NCBI GenBank assembly: GCA_047495785.1
Contig: JBLDXI010000046.1
Span: forward strand, 1-64,000
Length of the DNA: 64,000 nt
Direction: 5' to 3'
Source: Lepidodermella squamata
Taxonomy: Eukaryota; Gastrotricha
Under the pieces are notes generated by a model that saw only the letters and a program-made list of their open reading frames with translations, was not told the origin of the DNA and made no database searches. Positions 20,250-31,841 of the stretch are shown here, piece after piece. The position numbers were made by a program, and so were the translations under genes. How positions within the stretch are numbered: position 1 is the stretch's first letter; each line of letters begins with the position of its first letter.

Positions 20250-20355
20250 GACTTGGCAAGATGCCAAAACAATCCTAAATGAACTGTGATCTGTGAACAA
20301 GAACTCCCACAATGCAATTATTTTCAATTTATTTTTGTCTTTAATTAGGAGAATA

Positions 20356-21183
20356 TTATTTTGTTGATTGAATTATTGGTTCTGAACTGCGCTTTTGTGT
20401 TCTTGGCCTGGCCGATGATTGCTTGTAAGTTGGCATTTGCAGGAAATACTCGCGATGATACGTCGCAATATGGCCATGCATCGCATGAAATTGCCTGTAG
20501 CCTTTGAAGCAAACCGGGCAGGCGAATTTATACAAATCGCTATGGATCAGCTCGTGGTTCTTCAAACTGAAATGAAAAAAAATCATTAAAATTTCAATTT
20601 TTTGTGAACATTTTCAAATTAGGTTTGTTTGGTTAAACACTCACCTGCACTTATAGAAGAACTTTTTATCGCAGGTGCTGCAGGCGTAAATTCTCGACTT
20701 GCCATGTTCTTTGGCCACATGTCGATTTCGAACAACTTCCTGCTTGAATTGAAGCCCGCAAACTTCACAGCCGAACAGCCGTTGCTCGTTGAAGTGAGTC
20801 CGACGCATGTGAACCTCCATAGCCCAATCAGCTTTGAAAACCTTGGAGCAAAGTGGGCACGCCACATCATCGCTTGACATCACGATTTTCGGCTTGGGAT
20901 TGGTGATTTGCGATGTTGAAGATTCTTCACTGACTGGCGGAGAAGTTGGATTCGGCGAGCTGGAACTTGGCGCAGGGGAAAATTGGTCGTAATTCGAACA
21001 CCCAGGCTGCTCTTGCAAGAACGGGAAATCTGGAGTTGGCAGCCTGCTTTCTTCTTGGATCATTGCAGGCTGGTACGCAGGATGGCCATGGAAGTGAACG
21101 GCGTGGTCATAGAGTTCGAAATTGCTATCGAAAAACAGCCCACATTCGTTGCAGATAACCTCTCCGTAATATTGTGCTGCCAT
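20356..21183 (-). CDS. C2H2 zinc-finger protein, five fingers
   Basis: Two exons: 21183-20645 and 20566-20356, phase 2; 249 residues. An N-terminal finger (CNECGLFFD..., with H-x4-H spacing) is separated by a Ser/Pro-rich linker from four more: CPLCSKVFKADWAMEVHMRR, CEVCGLQFKQEVVRNRHVAK, CSTCDKKFF with its histidines on exon 2 (LKNHELIH), and CPVCFKGYRQFHAMHGHIAT. It is probably a nuclear DNA- or RNA-binding regulator. The gene at 41311-43544 starts with the same type of finger (ICRDCGLFFD) and looks like a paralogue. It converges with the gene ending at 20249. The target is unknown. Confidence 0.85.
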
Positions 21184-21654
21184 TATAAGCTAATGCAAGT
21201 TTAGTTAACTTTTATTCTCTTCTTCGGTCTAAACCTCACAGAATGAACGAAGCACATACTCATATACATACGAGGCTGGGGTGGATGAGATTTATTTTCA
21301 AGTAATTAACAACTGTCATGCTATTTTTTGTTGCGTTAATAAACAACTGCCACGGCGAGTGGGCAACTTCACGCAGCGTCAAGCTATACAGCCCGCGCCT
21401 ATGTAATTTTCTTTCTAAAAAGTTGATCTATCTTCTCTGCCGCTTTTTGTATGCTTCATTTGATGTGTTTTCGCCATTTTTTGATATTTTTACTAAAAAA
21501 AAACAGCACGTTACGCTGAGTGGTTTGCATCAACATAATGAGCAGTAGAATTCACCACGAATCACTAGGAAATTCATTACCCCTAAATTTGGCAACCTAG
21601 GAAAAAGGAAAGTCCGAATTGAGAGGCGGCTGTTGGAAAATAAACAAAATGCTA

Positions 21655-21815
21655 TGGAACTCTTCATTTGAAATAAAAAACCCGAGAAGCTCTGTTAAAC
21701 CGGGTAAAACCCGAAAATTACCGAAAATCGGGTTTTCCTGGGGTTTTCAATTTCTTCGGCGAATTCGCGGTAAAATTCATTTCGCATGTCAGATTTTGGG
21801 GAAAAAAACATAAAT
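21655..21815. repeat. Dispersed repeat, ACCGAAAATTACC family
   Basis: Contains ACCCGAAAATTACCGAAAAT and TTTTCAATTTCTTCGGC, shared with copies at about 48950-49235, 49250-49495, 53870-54140 and 58850-58935. Non-coding; boundaries are approximate. Confidence 0.55.
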
Positions 21816-22079
21816 TGTCTCGAAAACTGAATGATAATGCGGTGGCATTTTCCAGCTGAATTTGTAGACTCTCCTTAATCAAACTTTTAAAAATCAAGTG
21901 CAATTGTTTTTAGCAGAGTTCCGTGCAGTGCTTAGCAGTTACGAAACTCGAGTTACAGTTGCCAAGTTAGCTACAGATTTTCTTATTAGTAACGCAATCG
22001 AGGCTACTGAATTACCTATCGTCAGTACTTACATTGGAGAAAACTCGAAAAAACCCGATTTTCGGTTTTTACCCGGTTC

Positions 22080-22226
22080 CAGAGAGCGAAGTACCGCTGA
22101 AGATGGTAGGGATCATCCCTAAGAGTTCCATTGGTCCGCAAGGTGAACTCGGTCAAAGACCAAATGGGGACCCTTATGTCGATCCGCCTTATCCTAACCA
22201 GTTCTGCTGTCCCACTTCGCTCTCTG
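22080..22226. mobile_element. 147-bp hAT-like MITE with 8-bp duplication
   Basis: A perfect 13-base TIR, CAGAGAGCGAAGT / ACTTCGCTCTCTG, is flanked by the direct repeat CCCGGTTC (22072-22079 and 22227-22234). The CAG start and 8-bp duplication are known hAT signatures. No coding capacity. The interior resembles sequence near 60560-60712, and the TIR is related to the element at 63372-63536. Confidence 0.85.
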
Positions 22227-22468
22227 CCCGGTTCGATCAATCCCGTTGACAATCTCTCCGACTTTCTGACCTTTGTGATACATTCCTTCGGTATGGCCTG
22301 TTCGAAATGGAAGAGCTCTAACTATAGATTCCATAGAAATTTAATAAGGTGGCAAAATCGTATTTATTCATTTGGAAGAAATTAGCGAAGCCAAGCTCGC
22401 AACATAGGAAGCTCTATTAATTGTCTAAACTAAGGAAGTCTTTCTTTTGCATCAATTTGATAGATTTA

Positions 22469-24707
22469 CTAATGTTCCTCAGGATGCCAGACGAACGATT
22501 TCGTCGGTTTCATCGTTGATCGAGACTTGTTAGCTTGCGACGGCATAGGTTTAAGATCGCTGAGTGCAATTGCAGCTCCCTCAGTTTCCGTTCCTTCGTC
22601 GATGAACTGGTGTACAGCAGCTCGTGGGGCTTCGACAACGCCGAGGGGTAGAATCTCGCGTTGATACACGTCGTTGATGATCTCGGACATGCCGGTGTAG
22701 AGGGCGCATAGACCGCATAAGACCCCATCGGAGCCTGCGATGATCTTGACAACACGGGATGCTTCTTTTTCTTCACGATAAGCCAAAAAGTCTGCGACAG
22801 CTAGCAGGACAAACAGAATCTGTGAAACCGAAAGCAATTATTGAGTTTAAAATCGAACTGAGAAGAAGAACGAAACATATGTAGAAATATGCTAAGAAGT
22901 GTTTCATGCATGCCTAAAAGTTTATTGCATTTGCAAAGCATATGGTATTGCTCTGAAACGTTCTCATGGTCAAATTGTATTTGTCAACAATTCTAAGAGT
23001 TTCAGGGGATGCAGATCAAGATTTTTGAATCCTGTTTGTCGTTATATCTCTCATCGTTAAGACCGCACGGAAATTGGTTAAAATAGCCCTTTCCTCCCAG
23101 CTGAATTCAGTCGATAAGTATTCTAATTTCTGTATCCCATGCCCCATGCTTTCAACATTGGATTCTATGAAAATTCCTGAACTACCAACCAACCAATATT
23201 AGAACCCTGAACCTAGGAGTCTTTATTTTAGCTACAAAGTGCCCTAAGCTGGGTTTCCAGCTTATCGGTTCCTACACGGCTGATATCGAGAAAAATCACT
23301 GATTGGTCAAATCGATACTTGGAATCGATATCGGCTCTCTAAGATGAAGTATAATTCGTACACTGACCACTCATAGTGCGGATACGCGTAACATGAAGAT
23401 CTATCGGTTTGGCAAGATAAAAAAATGTGAGATTCTAGTGAAGACAAACTCGAAGAAACTCGAAATTAGGGGAACCTTAATTACCTTAATTAGGGGAAAT
23501 CTTGTGATAGTCTCGAACTTAGTGCTGGAACCCAAAATTTAGGGTGCACGCTAGGCACACCCATCTTTTTCCTCAAGAATTTGGCTACAGGCTACAGATA
23601 TTAACAAATCGGAAAGCTCTAAAAACTTTAGTAATTCTTGGTAATTTTTTATAGTTCCAGAGTCCCGGAACTTCATCAATCGATTTTGACAATTAGGTAG
23701 ATGAATTAGGATTATTTTTGAGCTCGAATTTCGATAAATGTTAAATGTTAAAAGCCGGTAAAAGGTCTCTAATAGATGGGGAATGCATAAGATGAAAACC
23801 AGACCCAATTTGGGTGACTTTTCTATTTTTCGATCGCTATTGATATCCAGCCCGAACATTGGATTCTTAATTTTCACTTCAAGTTGCCCTATGCTATGTG
23901 GAAAAATTATCGATGATAGTTTCCAAGCCGTTTGATATCGGAATCGATACTTGGAATCGATACTTGGCTTCCCAAGACGTGAAACTCGAAGTCTCATCAT
24001 ATGTTGGGTTTCGGAGTCTCAAATTTAGACTTAGAACCCTGAGTTCAGAGTTAAATCCAGAGTTTAAACCAAGATTTCTTGGTAAAATATTCAAATAAGT
24101 TGAAAAATTCTTTTAAGCCTATATTGTTCCTAAATTTTACAGAGACTTTGGATATTTAAACTTATTACTATCATTTTCCTATATATAGGAATGTAGGAAT
24201 ATAGAAATATAGGAGAATAAGAATATAGGACGATTCCGAAATAATTGATTTTTCAGACTTACATCGACTGTGATGAAGGTCAATCGAAGTGACCAGGTGG
24301 ATTTTGGCCGCCAGATGCAGACAGTCATGCATATGCTAAACAGCAGCCAAACCATGAGGTACAACCCTACTGCTAGAGGATTCGGCCCAGGTATCTAGAA
24401 AATTAAAAAAAATTGAATTAAAAATTAAAATAATTCTAAAATTTACCGGCGTAGTCGGCGGTTGGAGGTAGAACAAAAGCACGTAGGACAGCCAGAAGAA
24501 AGCGTAGCCGAAAAACGCGATTGAAGCGAGCAGTTGCTTCTGAAACAGAGCGATAAACGCGCCAACAGCCTGCATACAAAATCCAAGAGCAAAGCCCATG
24601 GCGAGGTTCATTGAATTTAACGGGAATACGGTACAATTGGCGAGATTCAACACAACAGTTGCGAGGCCAAAGCCGAGCAGGCCGAATGGGCCGGCAATTA
24701 TAGCCAT
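22469..24707 (-). CDS. AceTr (GPR1/FUN34/YaaH) family acetate transporter
   Basis: Three exons: 24707-24447, 24394-24263, 22819-22469; all phase 0; 247 residues. The start (AGPFGLLGFGLATVVLN) and FPLNSMNLAMGFALG, then GYAFFWLSY, are family hallmarks of short-chain monocarboxylate uptake proteins with six membrane helices. Here three helices are in exon 1, one in exon 2 (YLMVWLLFSICMTVCIW), and two in exon 3 (ILFVLLAVADFL; GVLCGLCALYTGMSEIIN) followed by REILPLG. A polar C-terminal tail of about 50 residues is added. The NPAP-type N-terminal motif is reduced to AGP. The second intron is 1.44 kb and full of dispersed repeats. The family is common in bacteria and fungi and, to my knowledge, less usual in animals; an intron-rich copy argues for an established nuclear gene. 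Confidence 0.9.
23270..23990. repeat. Two copies of ATCGATACTTGGAATCGAT-type dispersed repeat in the transporter intron
   Basis: Segments near 23275-23345 and 23925-23985 share ATCGATACTTGGAATCGATA and neighbouring CTGATATCGAG / TTTGATATCGG. The same family appears in both palindrome arms and near 25640, 46985 and 58590. Non-coding; probably remnants of one mobile family. Confidence 0.55.
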
Positions 24708-25639
24708 TTTTTTCTAATTAAATTCTTCAAATTTAAAAACTAATTAACCTAAATTTCTGTAATAATTTAAAAAATTCAAATTAAAGTTTGAAATTTTTTG
24801 AATTAATTATTATGATTAATTACATATTTATGAATTATTTTTTTATTAATTAAGGTATATAATTATTAGAGATAATTTTTCAAGATAATGAAGAATTATC
24901 ACCCATTACTGTGGAAAATTCTAGGTAGTGGGTCAATTTTGAAGGTAACCGGGTGCTAAAACTGAAAACCGACACAGTCACGTCGTGCTATGTGGTATTC
25001 AAGTTTCATTTGTAAAGTTTTTCATCCAGCTTATATTATTACATATATTCCTATACTACTGCTATACTATACAACTTGTGCGCGTAAATAAAATAATAGT
25101 ATTTGTAATTACGCAGTAGTATTATCATTATTTTTGTATTTATTTTTCTATACATACGCAAAGGTATGAATAGGTAAATAACCTGCGTTCTGGAATTATA
25201 TTGGTGGATGTGTCAAAAGCGAGGACTGGCCACGTCAAAAGCTGCATTTAGTTTGAATAGAGTTACAATGAGACAGCGGTAGATATTGTTGCGGCTATAA
25301 TAATTGACCTGGGTCGCGACACACTTTTTTGCGTGGGGACATAATCACGCTGAAAAACTGAAAATTTAGAAATATTAATGAGGAATACAATAAATTAACT
25401 ATACGCTGAAAAAAATTAGAAATGACTATAATTTGATACCCGAAATGTGTCCTACTTCGGAATCCGACCAAATCAGGCCAGACCGGTAAAAAAATCAATT
25501 CGGGTTTTTTTCGGGAATTTTTCAGGGAAATTGTACCGAGAAGTGATCTGACACCCTAATTTTAAGGTTCCAGATTTAAACAGCCGATAGATCTCCACAT
25601 TACGCGTATTTTGCGATATCGGAGGTCAAAATGCGAGCC

Positions 25640-25710
25640 TGCAGAGCCGATATCGATTCCATGTATCGATTTTACAAATCACTGATTTTTCCGATATCAA
25701 CCGGCTTGGA
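25640..25710. repeat. Dispersed repeat, ATCGAT family
   Basis: Reads GCCGATATCGATTCC then GTATCGATTTTACAAATCAC, matching the inverse of the copies in the transporter intron. Confidence 0.5.
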
Positions 25711-25968
25711 ATATATTTTCGAAGATTTTTCTACATAGCTTTTAAAAATCCTACACTATAAAAAAAAGTTCGCAATTTAGCCGCTAAATAACCGACTTTT
25801 ACCCGGGCAATTAGGACCCTGGGAGCCTCCTATTTAGCCTAAAAATTTAAATTGAAGCTTCTAATTACCGAAAAATGAAATTATCGGTGATAAATACCAA
25901 ATTTTAGGTAAAAAGTATAAAAAGGCCTGTGCCGGGTGAAACCCGGTACTATACTGTCAAAATTGATT

Positions 25969-26009
25969 GTCCGTCCGTCTGTCCGTCTGTCCGTCTGTCC
26001 GTCCGTCTG
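25969..26009. repeat. (GTCC/GTCT)n microsatellite
   Basis: About ten tetranucleotide units alternate GTCC and GTCT, next to a GCGC-rich stretch. Simple repeat, no gene. Confidence 0.9.
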
Positions 26010-27175
26010 AAGCCGCGCACGCGCGCACTTGACCCGCACACCTTCAATAAAATGCCCTGCGCGCACAAGTAAAATAATAGCGATGGCACGCACATTATTT
26101 ATTTCCCCGAAATTTTTCGTTTGCTCCACAACTACGATGAATTTTTTTATGCGGTTTTCAGCAAATGATAGGTCTAGTCTGTGGTCAAAATTCCAGAAAA
26201 TTGTGTTCGAAAAGGATGTGGGCAGAAAAACTGGCAACGAAATGCGATCATAGTATTTCTTCGTTTTTCATAATAAACATCGGCATAAAATCGGCGATAG
26301 TTAACTGTTGTTAGCTAATCGTTGGAGTCATTATCATCGTTATATAATATAAGATAGAATATAAGACTAGCCTTGTAATTTGTTTTTGAACTAAAATGCA
26401 GTTTTTTCGGAAAAGTATGCGAATATAAGACCACCCTTAAGTACGAGTGTTTACGGTACGGCGAAAATCAGGTGACCGGGCAGCTTGGCCGAGATGAAAC
26501 CGGTCGACAGGTTGACAGCAGATCGGTAGGCGAAGAGAACGGCGGGCAGCACTTTGTCCTAGTGATGACGGCGATCGGTTGTAGTCGCATCTCGATGAGA
26601 CAGCAGTTGCAACGTTCGGTATGAGGCGTAGATCGTAGATGATCGTACGCATATTTCTTAGGTTTTTTTAGTTTTAATAAAACTTCTATTTGAAGAAAAC
26701 CCGAACAAAGCTTCTCGTCGTCTTATTCGAAATGGGGTAGCAAATTCCTGTTCGAACATACTGAGGTGCAGTCATATCCTTTTCTAGGCCCTGGGCGTAA
26801 ACTGGAACCCATAGCGAGGTATGCATGCCGGAACCGAGGCCAGGTTTTTCGCAGCATTCTAGCACTTAACCCGCAAAGCGGTACCAATTTTGTTTAGCGG
26901 CGTGAGCGACTGCAATCCCGAACGCGAGTGAATGATTGATGAGGCTCATCCAGTTAGATTCTTCTGTTGTCGCCGGGAATCAAACCTAGCTTGCTTAACT
27001 ATGTAGAGGCTACACATAGAACTGGTTTTAAGTTGAAATTAGTTCAGTTTTTAGCTATATACCAAGCCACGCCCGTCCTATTCGAAACAATGAGGTAACA
27101 TCACAGTCAAACTCTAGGTGGAATGGTATTTTCCAGAAATTTTTGCCAAGAGAACACCCTTATTTCGCCTATATA

Positions 27176-27925
27176 AAGCACGGATGATAATTTTTTTGCC
27201 TCGAATTATTTTAATAACTCCGTAACCATGAGGAATTTTTTGGAGCGGGTTCCACCAGTCGATAGATCTAGTCTGTTGTAAACTTCCCTCAAATCCTCGT
27301 TAGATTGGTATGAAATTTGAGAAATTGGTGACGAAAATACTTCATTTGATTTTTGGTGAAAAAATTCATTTTTGCAAACTGCTATTTTCCAGCTTTAGCG
27401 TTTTTTTGCCATTTTCCTGTAGTAAAGCTAAATTGGTCCACATTCTTAGCAAGGAGTGATGTCAATACCGCCCCGTTAACCGAGGTTTTCACTTTGGACC
27501 AGACAGAAACGTTTCTCGTTAAAGAAATGAGATCCGAGATGGTTTTTGAAATTTTTGTGGGATTGAACCAAATTTGCAAATCTGCAAGTTTTGGGTTGTG
27601 CAATTGTGGATTTTTGGGGAAATCGGCGACATAGATGAATGGCGGACCACCTCTCGACTAAATCTGAACCCTCTGAGAGGAAAAATGATTGCCGAAAGTC
27701 ACATCGGATGCAAAATAGCATTTTTCAAAAAAGAGCTTTTTCACCAAAAATTTTCGTCAAGTATTTTCGTCACCAATTTCTCAAATTTCATACCAATCTA
27801 ACGAGGATTTCAGAGAAGTTTACAACAGACTAGATCTATCGACTGGTGGAACCCGCTCCAAAAAATTCCTCATGGTTACGGAGTTATTAAAATAATTCGA
27901 GGCAAAAAAATTATCATCCGTGCTT
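27176..27925. mobile_element. 750-bp long-TIR element flanked by TA
   Basis: Inverted repeats of roughly 190 bases at each end start AAGCACGGATGATAATT; a TA lies outside each end (27174-27175 and 27926-27927). Arms differ by a few bases. The interior open frames show no transposase motif. It is a non-autonomous Tc1/mariner-type or other TA-inserting element, of a different family from the one at 11150. Confidence 0.8.
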
Positions 27926-27927
27926 TA

Positions 27928-28344
27928 TTTCGCGAAACAAGAGCTATAATCGACGCGAAGAATTATAAGACTTCAGTTCCACGCGTATATCAACGTCTGA
28001 ACGAACGTATAACAACTTAGTACGAAATGGTCACTACTTTGCCTTTAATTGTTACGAAAATATCACAAAATTAACTTTTAAATTATAATCACAAATTATA
28101 TTTCTGGTATGAAATAGTCACTGAAATTGTTATGACAAATCACTACTTTGTTACGAAATGACTGTGTTACGAAAATACGGGTACGAAATTACCTTTAATC
28201 GTTTGGCGCAAGTTAGGCAGTGAAAAAATGCATATTTACACGTTTCAAAGGGTCCTGATTGCAAAAATTCATGTATTCGCCCCAGGTATGGGGGAAATTG
28301 GGCAGGTGTTTTGGGGCGGATTGGGTAGCTTAATACCTACCACC
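27928..28344. other. Gene-free region with TACGAAAT-rich tract
   Basis: Recurrent TACGAAAT and ATCACTACTTTG words (about 28020-28200) also occur near 40130-40440. No gene is seen; it may be the end of a repeat family. Confidence 0.4.
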
Positions 28345-28720
28345 TACCATCATTTACGCGAGCGAATCATGGAACATATCGGTAGCCCAAGAAAACAGAT
28401 TAAACACTATAGAATATCGTTGGCTCCGATCAATAGTAGGTGGACTACATTCCAAACATAGACATAAGGCTGGCTCTATGCGGAGGTCTCATTGAAGTGA
28501 GCCGCATAGTTGAAAAACAACGGTTAAGGTACTTCGGACACATTGTTAGATCACGCGACTATGGCGCAGAAGGACTAATTAACAAAATTTATATTTGGAC
28601 GCCTCCGTTGGGATGGTTTGCACCTAGAGGACGACCCAGAACTAGATGGATCCACGGAGTGCATAGAAGTTTGATTAAAGTAGGAATGACTAAGGCAATT
28701 GCGCCGGAAAAAGAAAACTA
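28345..28720 (+). pseudogene. Degenerate non-LTR reverse transcriptase 3' fragment
   Basis: One frame reads YASESWNISVAQENRLNTI and WLRSIVGG; after a frameshift another reads RLRYFGHIVRSRD, then RGRPRTRW and a C-terminal basic helix. This block is the familiar C-terminal region of many LINE endonuclease/reverse-transcriptase proteins. Only the last 125 residues remain, with frameshift and stops, so it is a dead 5'-truncated copy. Confidence 0.75.
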
Positions 28721-29930
28721 GCACTAAGAATAAGGCCAAGGATAAGAAGGGCAAAATGCCAAAGAAAAAAGGGAAGAAAAAATCCGGCGAAAAGGAGTTT
28801 GAAATTAAAATTATACCCGATTTTTAACTAGCTGAAATGGTGTCTTTTGAAAAAGATGAATGGCGCATGATTGTTAACTCGATTGAAAACTATGAATTGT
28901 TCGGAAAAAGCAAGATCTTCAACTGTGGGGTGGGTAAGCATTTCTCTTTGCCTGCCTTCGCCCTCTTCAAAACCGGAAACGGTACATGACGCTCAGTCTA
29001 GAAGAGGCTTAAATAAAACTATTATAATTATAAAATGGTAAACTAATTTTGATCATATTCCTGGCCCTCCGCCTGACCGTCCCATGTGGTCGGAGGACGT
29101 TTAAAAGGTTGTCATAATTAAATAGACTAATTAAACCAAATGACCAATTCGCCCCCATATATGATTTTTCCATGGGGCAATTTTGGCGCAATTACCTGGC
29201 CATACATGTGCATCGCCTCGGGTTGCCGTTTTTTTCCTTGTTATCACCAAAAGAAATGGTCGAAGGAAAAAATGTCTTCTGAACTCAAAGCCTTATTTCG
29301 ATTGGTTACAGATAATTCATTTCATATGGGTCGTTTATACCCGCCTAAACTTACCTGTAAATACTGGCTTGCCGTTACCTCATTCTGTGACATAACTGGC
29401 TGAAAGCTTTTACAGATCGTTCGTGTTGCGACGTAAGAGACCGCCAGTGCTAGCGCATATTTCTATATATCATTATACGGCTATATTTGCGGCTGTTTAC
29501 AACTGTGGAGCGGTTGCATCCCAAATTACTATCTTCGGTTCAAGGGCTATAAAATTGCCATTAGCTGCGATTGCTATCTTGCGTTCTTGGACTCTTGAAG
29601 ATAAAAGAAGATAAATTCATCTTCTTCGCTTATCCTTCCCATAATTCTTCAAAGTTTTCTCGCGCTCTTCTACAATTCTTCGATTGAAAATTATACAGTT
29701 AGCAAAAACGAACTGCCGAGACCAATGAAAAAGTATTATCATCCGTGACTCGGTGCCGTCCATCTTTATTTTCAACGCAGCGAAACAATTGAAAATGAAG
29801 AAATGAAATGAAACCAAGAGAATAATTTATCACACTTTGTTTCAACAGAAATGGCGATGACAGGTTGAATAATATCGGAAGAGCCAGCACTCAGCAATAG
29901 TATAGTAGCGACCTTTTGCCGGAATTTCGC
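28721..29930. other. Region between LINE relics
   Basis: A Lys-rich coding-like stretch (about 28715-28826, ending IIPDF then a stop) is followed in the same frame by MVSFEKDEWRMIVNSIENYE and a possible GT donor near 28931. This may be a decayed gene fragment. A 26-base word at 29417-29442 recurs inverted at 39137-39162. Nothing else is recognised. Confidence 0.35.
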
Positions 29931-29934
29931 TAAT

Positions 29935-30890
29935 TTTCCCTAATTTTCGTCCTCGGATCGTACGCGATGATGTCGACTCGTCTCCACGCGCCGTCTGTCT
30001 CCTGAAGCCGGTTTACTGCGACTTCCTCGTGCACTTTCATCCCGTTCTTCCGTAGTGCCGTAGCGATCATCGAGCGGATTTTATCATGACGACTGGTGAT
30101 CATCAGCGAGTTGAAATGACAAGCGCGGAGGACATGACCAAGAGTTTCTTTCTCAGCGCCGCAGTGGTGGTCCCGTCGCTTGCAGCAAACTTACTGCTTC
30201 TCACTGACACAGATCTCGCCGTCATCTTAATTGCGCAGGTGTACTCGCTCGACGAGAGGCCGGTTTTATTCAGGATCAGGTTGTTACCCGCGCGATATTC
30301 CTTGAACAACACAGCGCCCTCACCTGTGGGTTTCGAACACCACTCCTTAAAACACGAATCGCGTTTCGGTTTCCTGAGATCGCGGCTCGTTGCCTGGCGG
30401 TCGTCGGGTAGGGTCAGCTTTCTCGAGTTGGTCGTTGTTGATCGAGGCAAGCTTCATGCAGATAGCGTAGTGTTGGATGAACGCCTCCCACGATTCTCGC
30501 CTGATTGCGAGTTCGCGGCAGCGCCTGGCGGCGTAAAGGAATGCGTCGGGTGTCGGGGTTGGCAGGAGGAGCACTCCCTTCACGGCTGATCTGACTATCT
30601 TGTCCACATTCTCCAGGAATGATCGCGGCAGCTTGTTCAGCGGTGCGGTTTGTAGAGGGTACACGAGGGTTGGCCAAACTTACTGGTTCAGCAGCGTGAG
30701 CTTTTGATCTCCGCGAAGCCAGGTGCATGCGACAAGTTTATTCAAGTTCTTATTCAGATTGCTGATAGCCGATGCGGTATCGAAGTCGATCAGGGCCGAG
30801 AAATCGGTTCCCCAATATTTGATGATTTCGCCGGGTTGGAGGGCGGGATGGACGTGTTAGCGTCGATCATTAGTGGTTCGGTTAAGTAAA
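29935..30890 (-). pseudogene. LINE relic resembling the R2/NeSL group (C-terminal RT, Cys-His knuckle)
   Basis: Reading the minus strand: IIKYWGTDFSALIDFD and NKLVACTWLRGDQKLTLLNQ, a stop, then PTLVYPLQTAPLN, IVRSAVKGVLLLPTPTPDAF and LYAARRC. After a frameshift come the KTGLSSSEYTCAIKM region, then CGAEKETLGHVLRACHFNS followed by SRHDKI. The C-x2-C/H..C knuckle followed by RH is typical of R2-, R4- and NeSL-type LINEs upstream of their restriction-like endonuclease. Stops and at least two frame changes show it is inactive. Assignment to this group is by motif memory, not by a search. Confidence 0.65.
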
Positions 30891-31841
30891 ATAATCCTAT
30901 CAACAATGCAGAAATTAAAATTTAATACAGCGGCTAATTGGATGTAATATTACTGTACTATTAGATGTACAATTAGATAGCTTCGGGAGATATTGGAATA
31001 AGATAGTAATGAATCATTATTAGCTATTTTAGAATGAGCCATTCTAAAAAAACTCCTTTGATTCTACGATAAATTATAGAATGATATTTGTGAACACGTA
31101 ATATTACTGGAAGTAGATCTCGTCCATGGAAGCTTTAGCGGATAAATCTTTGAAGTTTCGCAATTAGGAAACAAGCGGTCTGTAAAGATTTCTGAAAATG
31201 TATCACTTAAAACCGAAATGAACTAGTAATTTTCAAGAATCGATGACGGCACCATCGGAAAAAATGTGACGTAGTATTTCTGTAAGAAGTCCGCGCAAAA
31301 ATCGTGAAACCCAAACTTGAATGGTGGATCACGTTTTGTCGTAATACGAATAATGTCAAGCGAGTTGCATGTCAAGCATTCCTCAAATACGGCGGTTTCG
31401 TTGCTAATTGCTAATCATCAGTCATCGCTAAATCGCTAACCAGATCACATTATCAAGACAATCCGCTAGACAATCTTTCTTAGGATGCAGGAATACAAGT
31501 CATCCTAGCAATTCTTGAATGCTACCAACTTCGTTAACTTTGTGTGATTCTACTATTGACCTCGTGTTGCTGCAAATCTAAGCGATTCCGCGAGCTTCGG
31601 GCAAGGTTTTAGTTCAGTTTGTTGCAACAGATCAACTGCTCATATTTGATAAACATGAAATTCGATTGATCAGAAAAAGATGTGATCGCTTTTTCAAGCG
31701 AAAAATTTAAGAAGGATATCAAAATGCGAGATAATGGAGAAGGATAACCGCAAATTATATTAAAACAATAGCGTAAAAAGTCCTTTCTTAGCAGTTTCAT
31801 GATTTAAGGGCTGAATAGTAGCCCGGTTCACTAAACGCCTT
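30891..31841. other. Gene-free region
   Basis: AT-rich; no gene, strong repeat or RNA gene is recognised. It may include an unrecognised 5' part of the neighbouring LINE. Confidence 0.4.

Larger units (their letters stand above)
21184..22468. other. Repeat-containing intergenic region
   Basis: No gene is seen. It holds a copy of the dispersed ACCGAAAATTACC family (about 21655-21815), a second fragment of it near 22045-22079, and the hAT-like MITE at 22080-22226. Confidence 0.55.
24708..27175. other. Gene-poor repeat-rich region
   Basis: No gene is supported. It contains a dispersed ATCGAT-type repeat (about 25640-25710), a GTCC/GTCT microsatellite (25969-26009), and a tRNA-like 3' half on the minus strand near 26945-27000 that lacks a box A. 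Short open frames here look random. Confidence 0.5.

Noticed and set aside
26945-27000. tRNA-like sequence on the minus strand (GGTTTGATTCC box B)
   Set aside because: No box A and no pairing acceptor stem or anticodon arm; not a tRNA gene.
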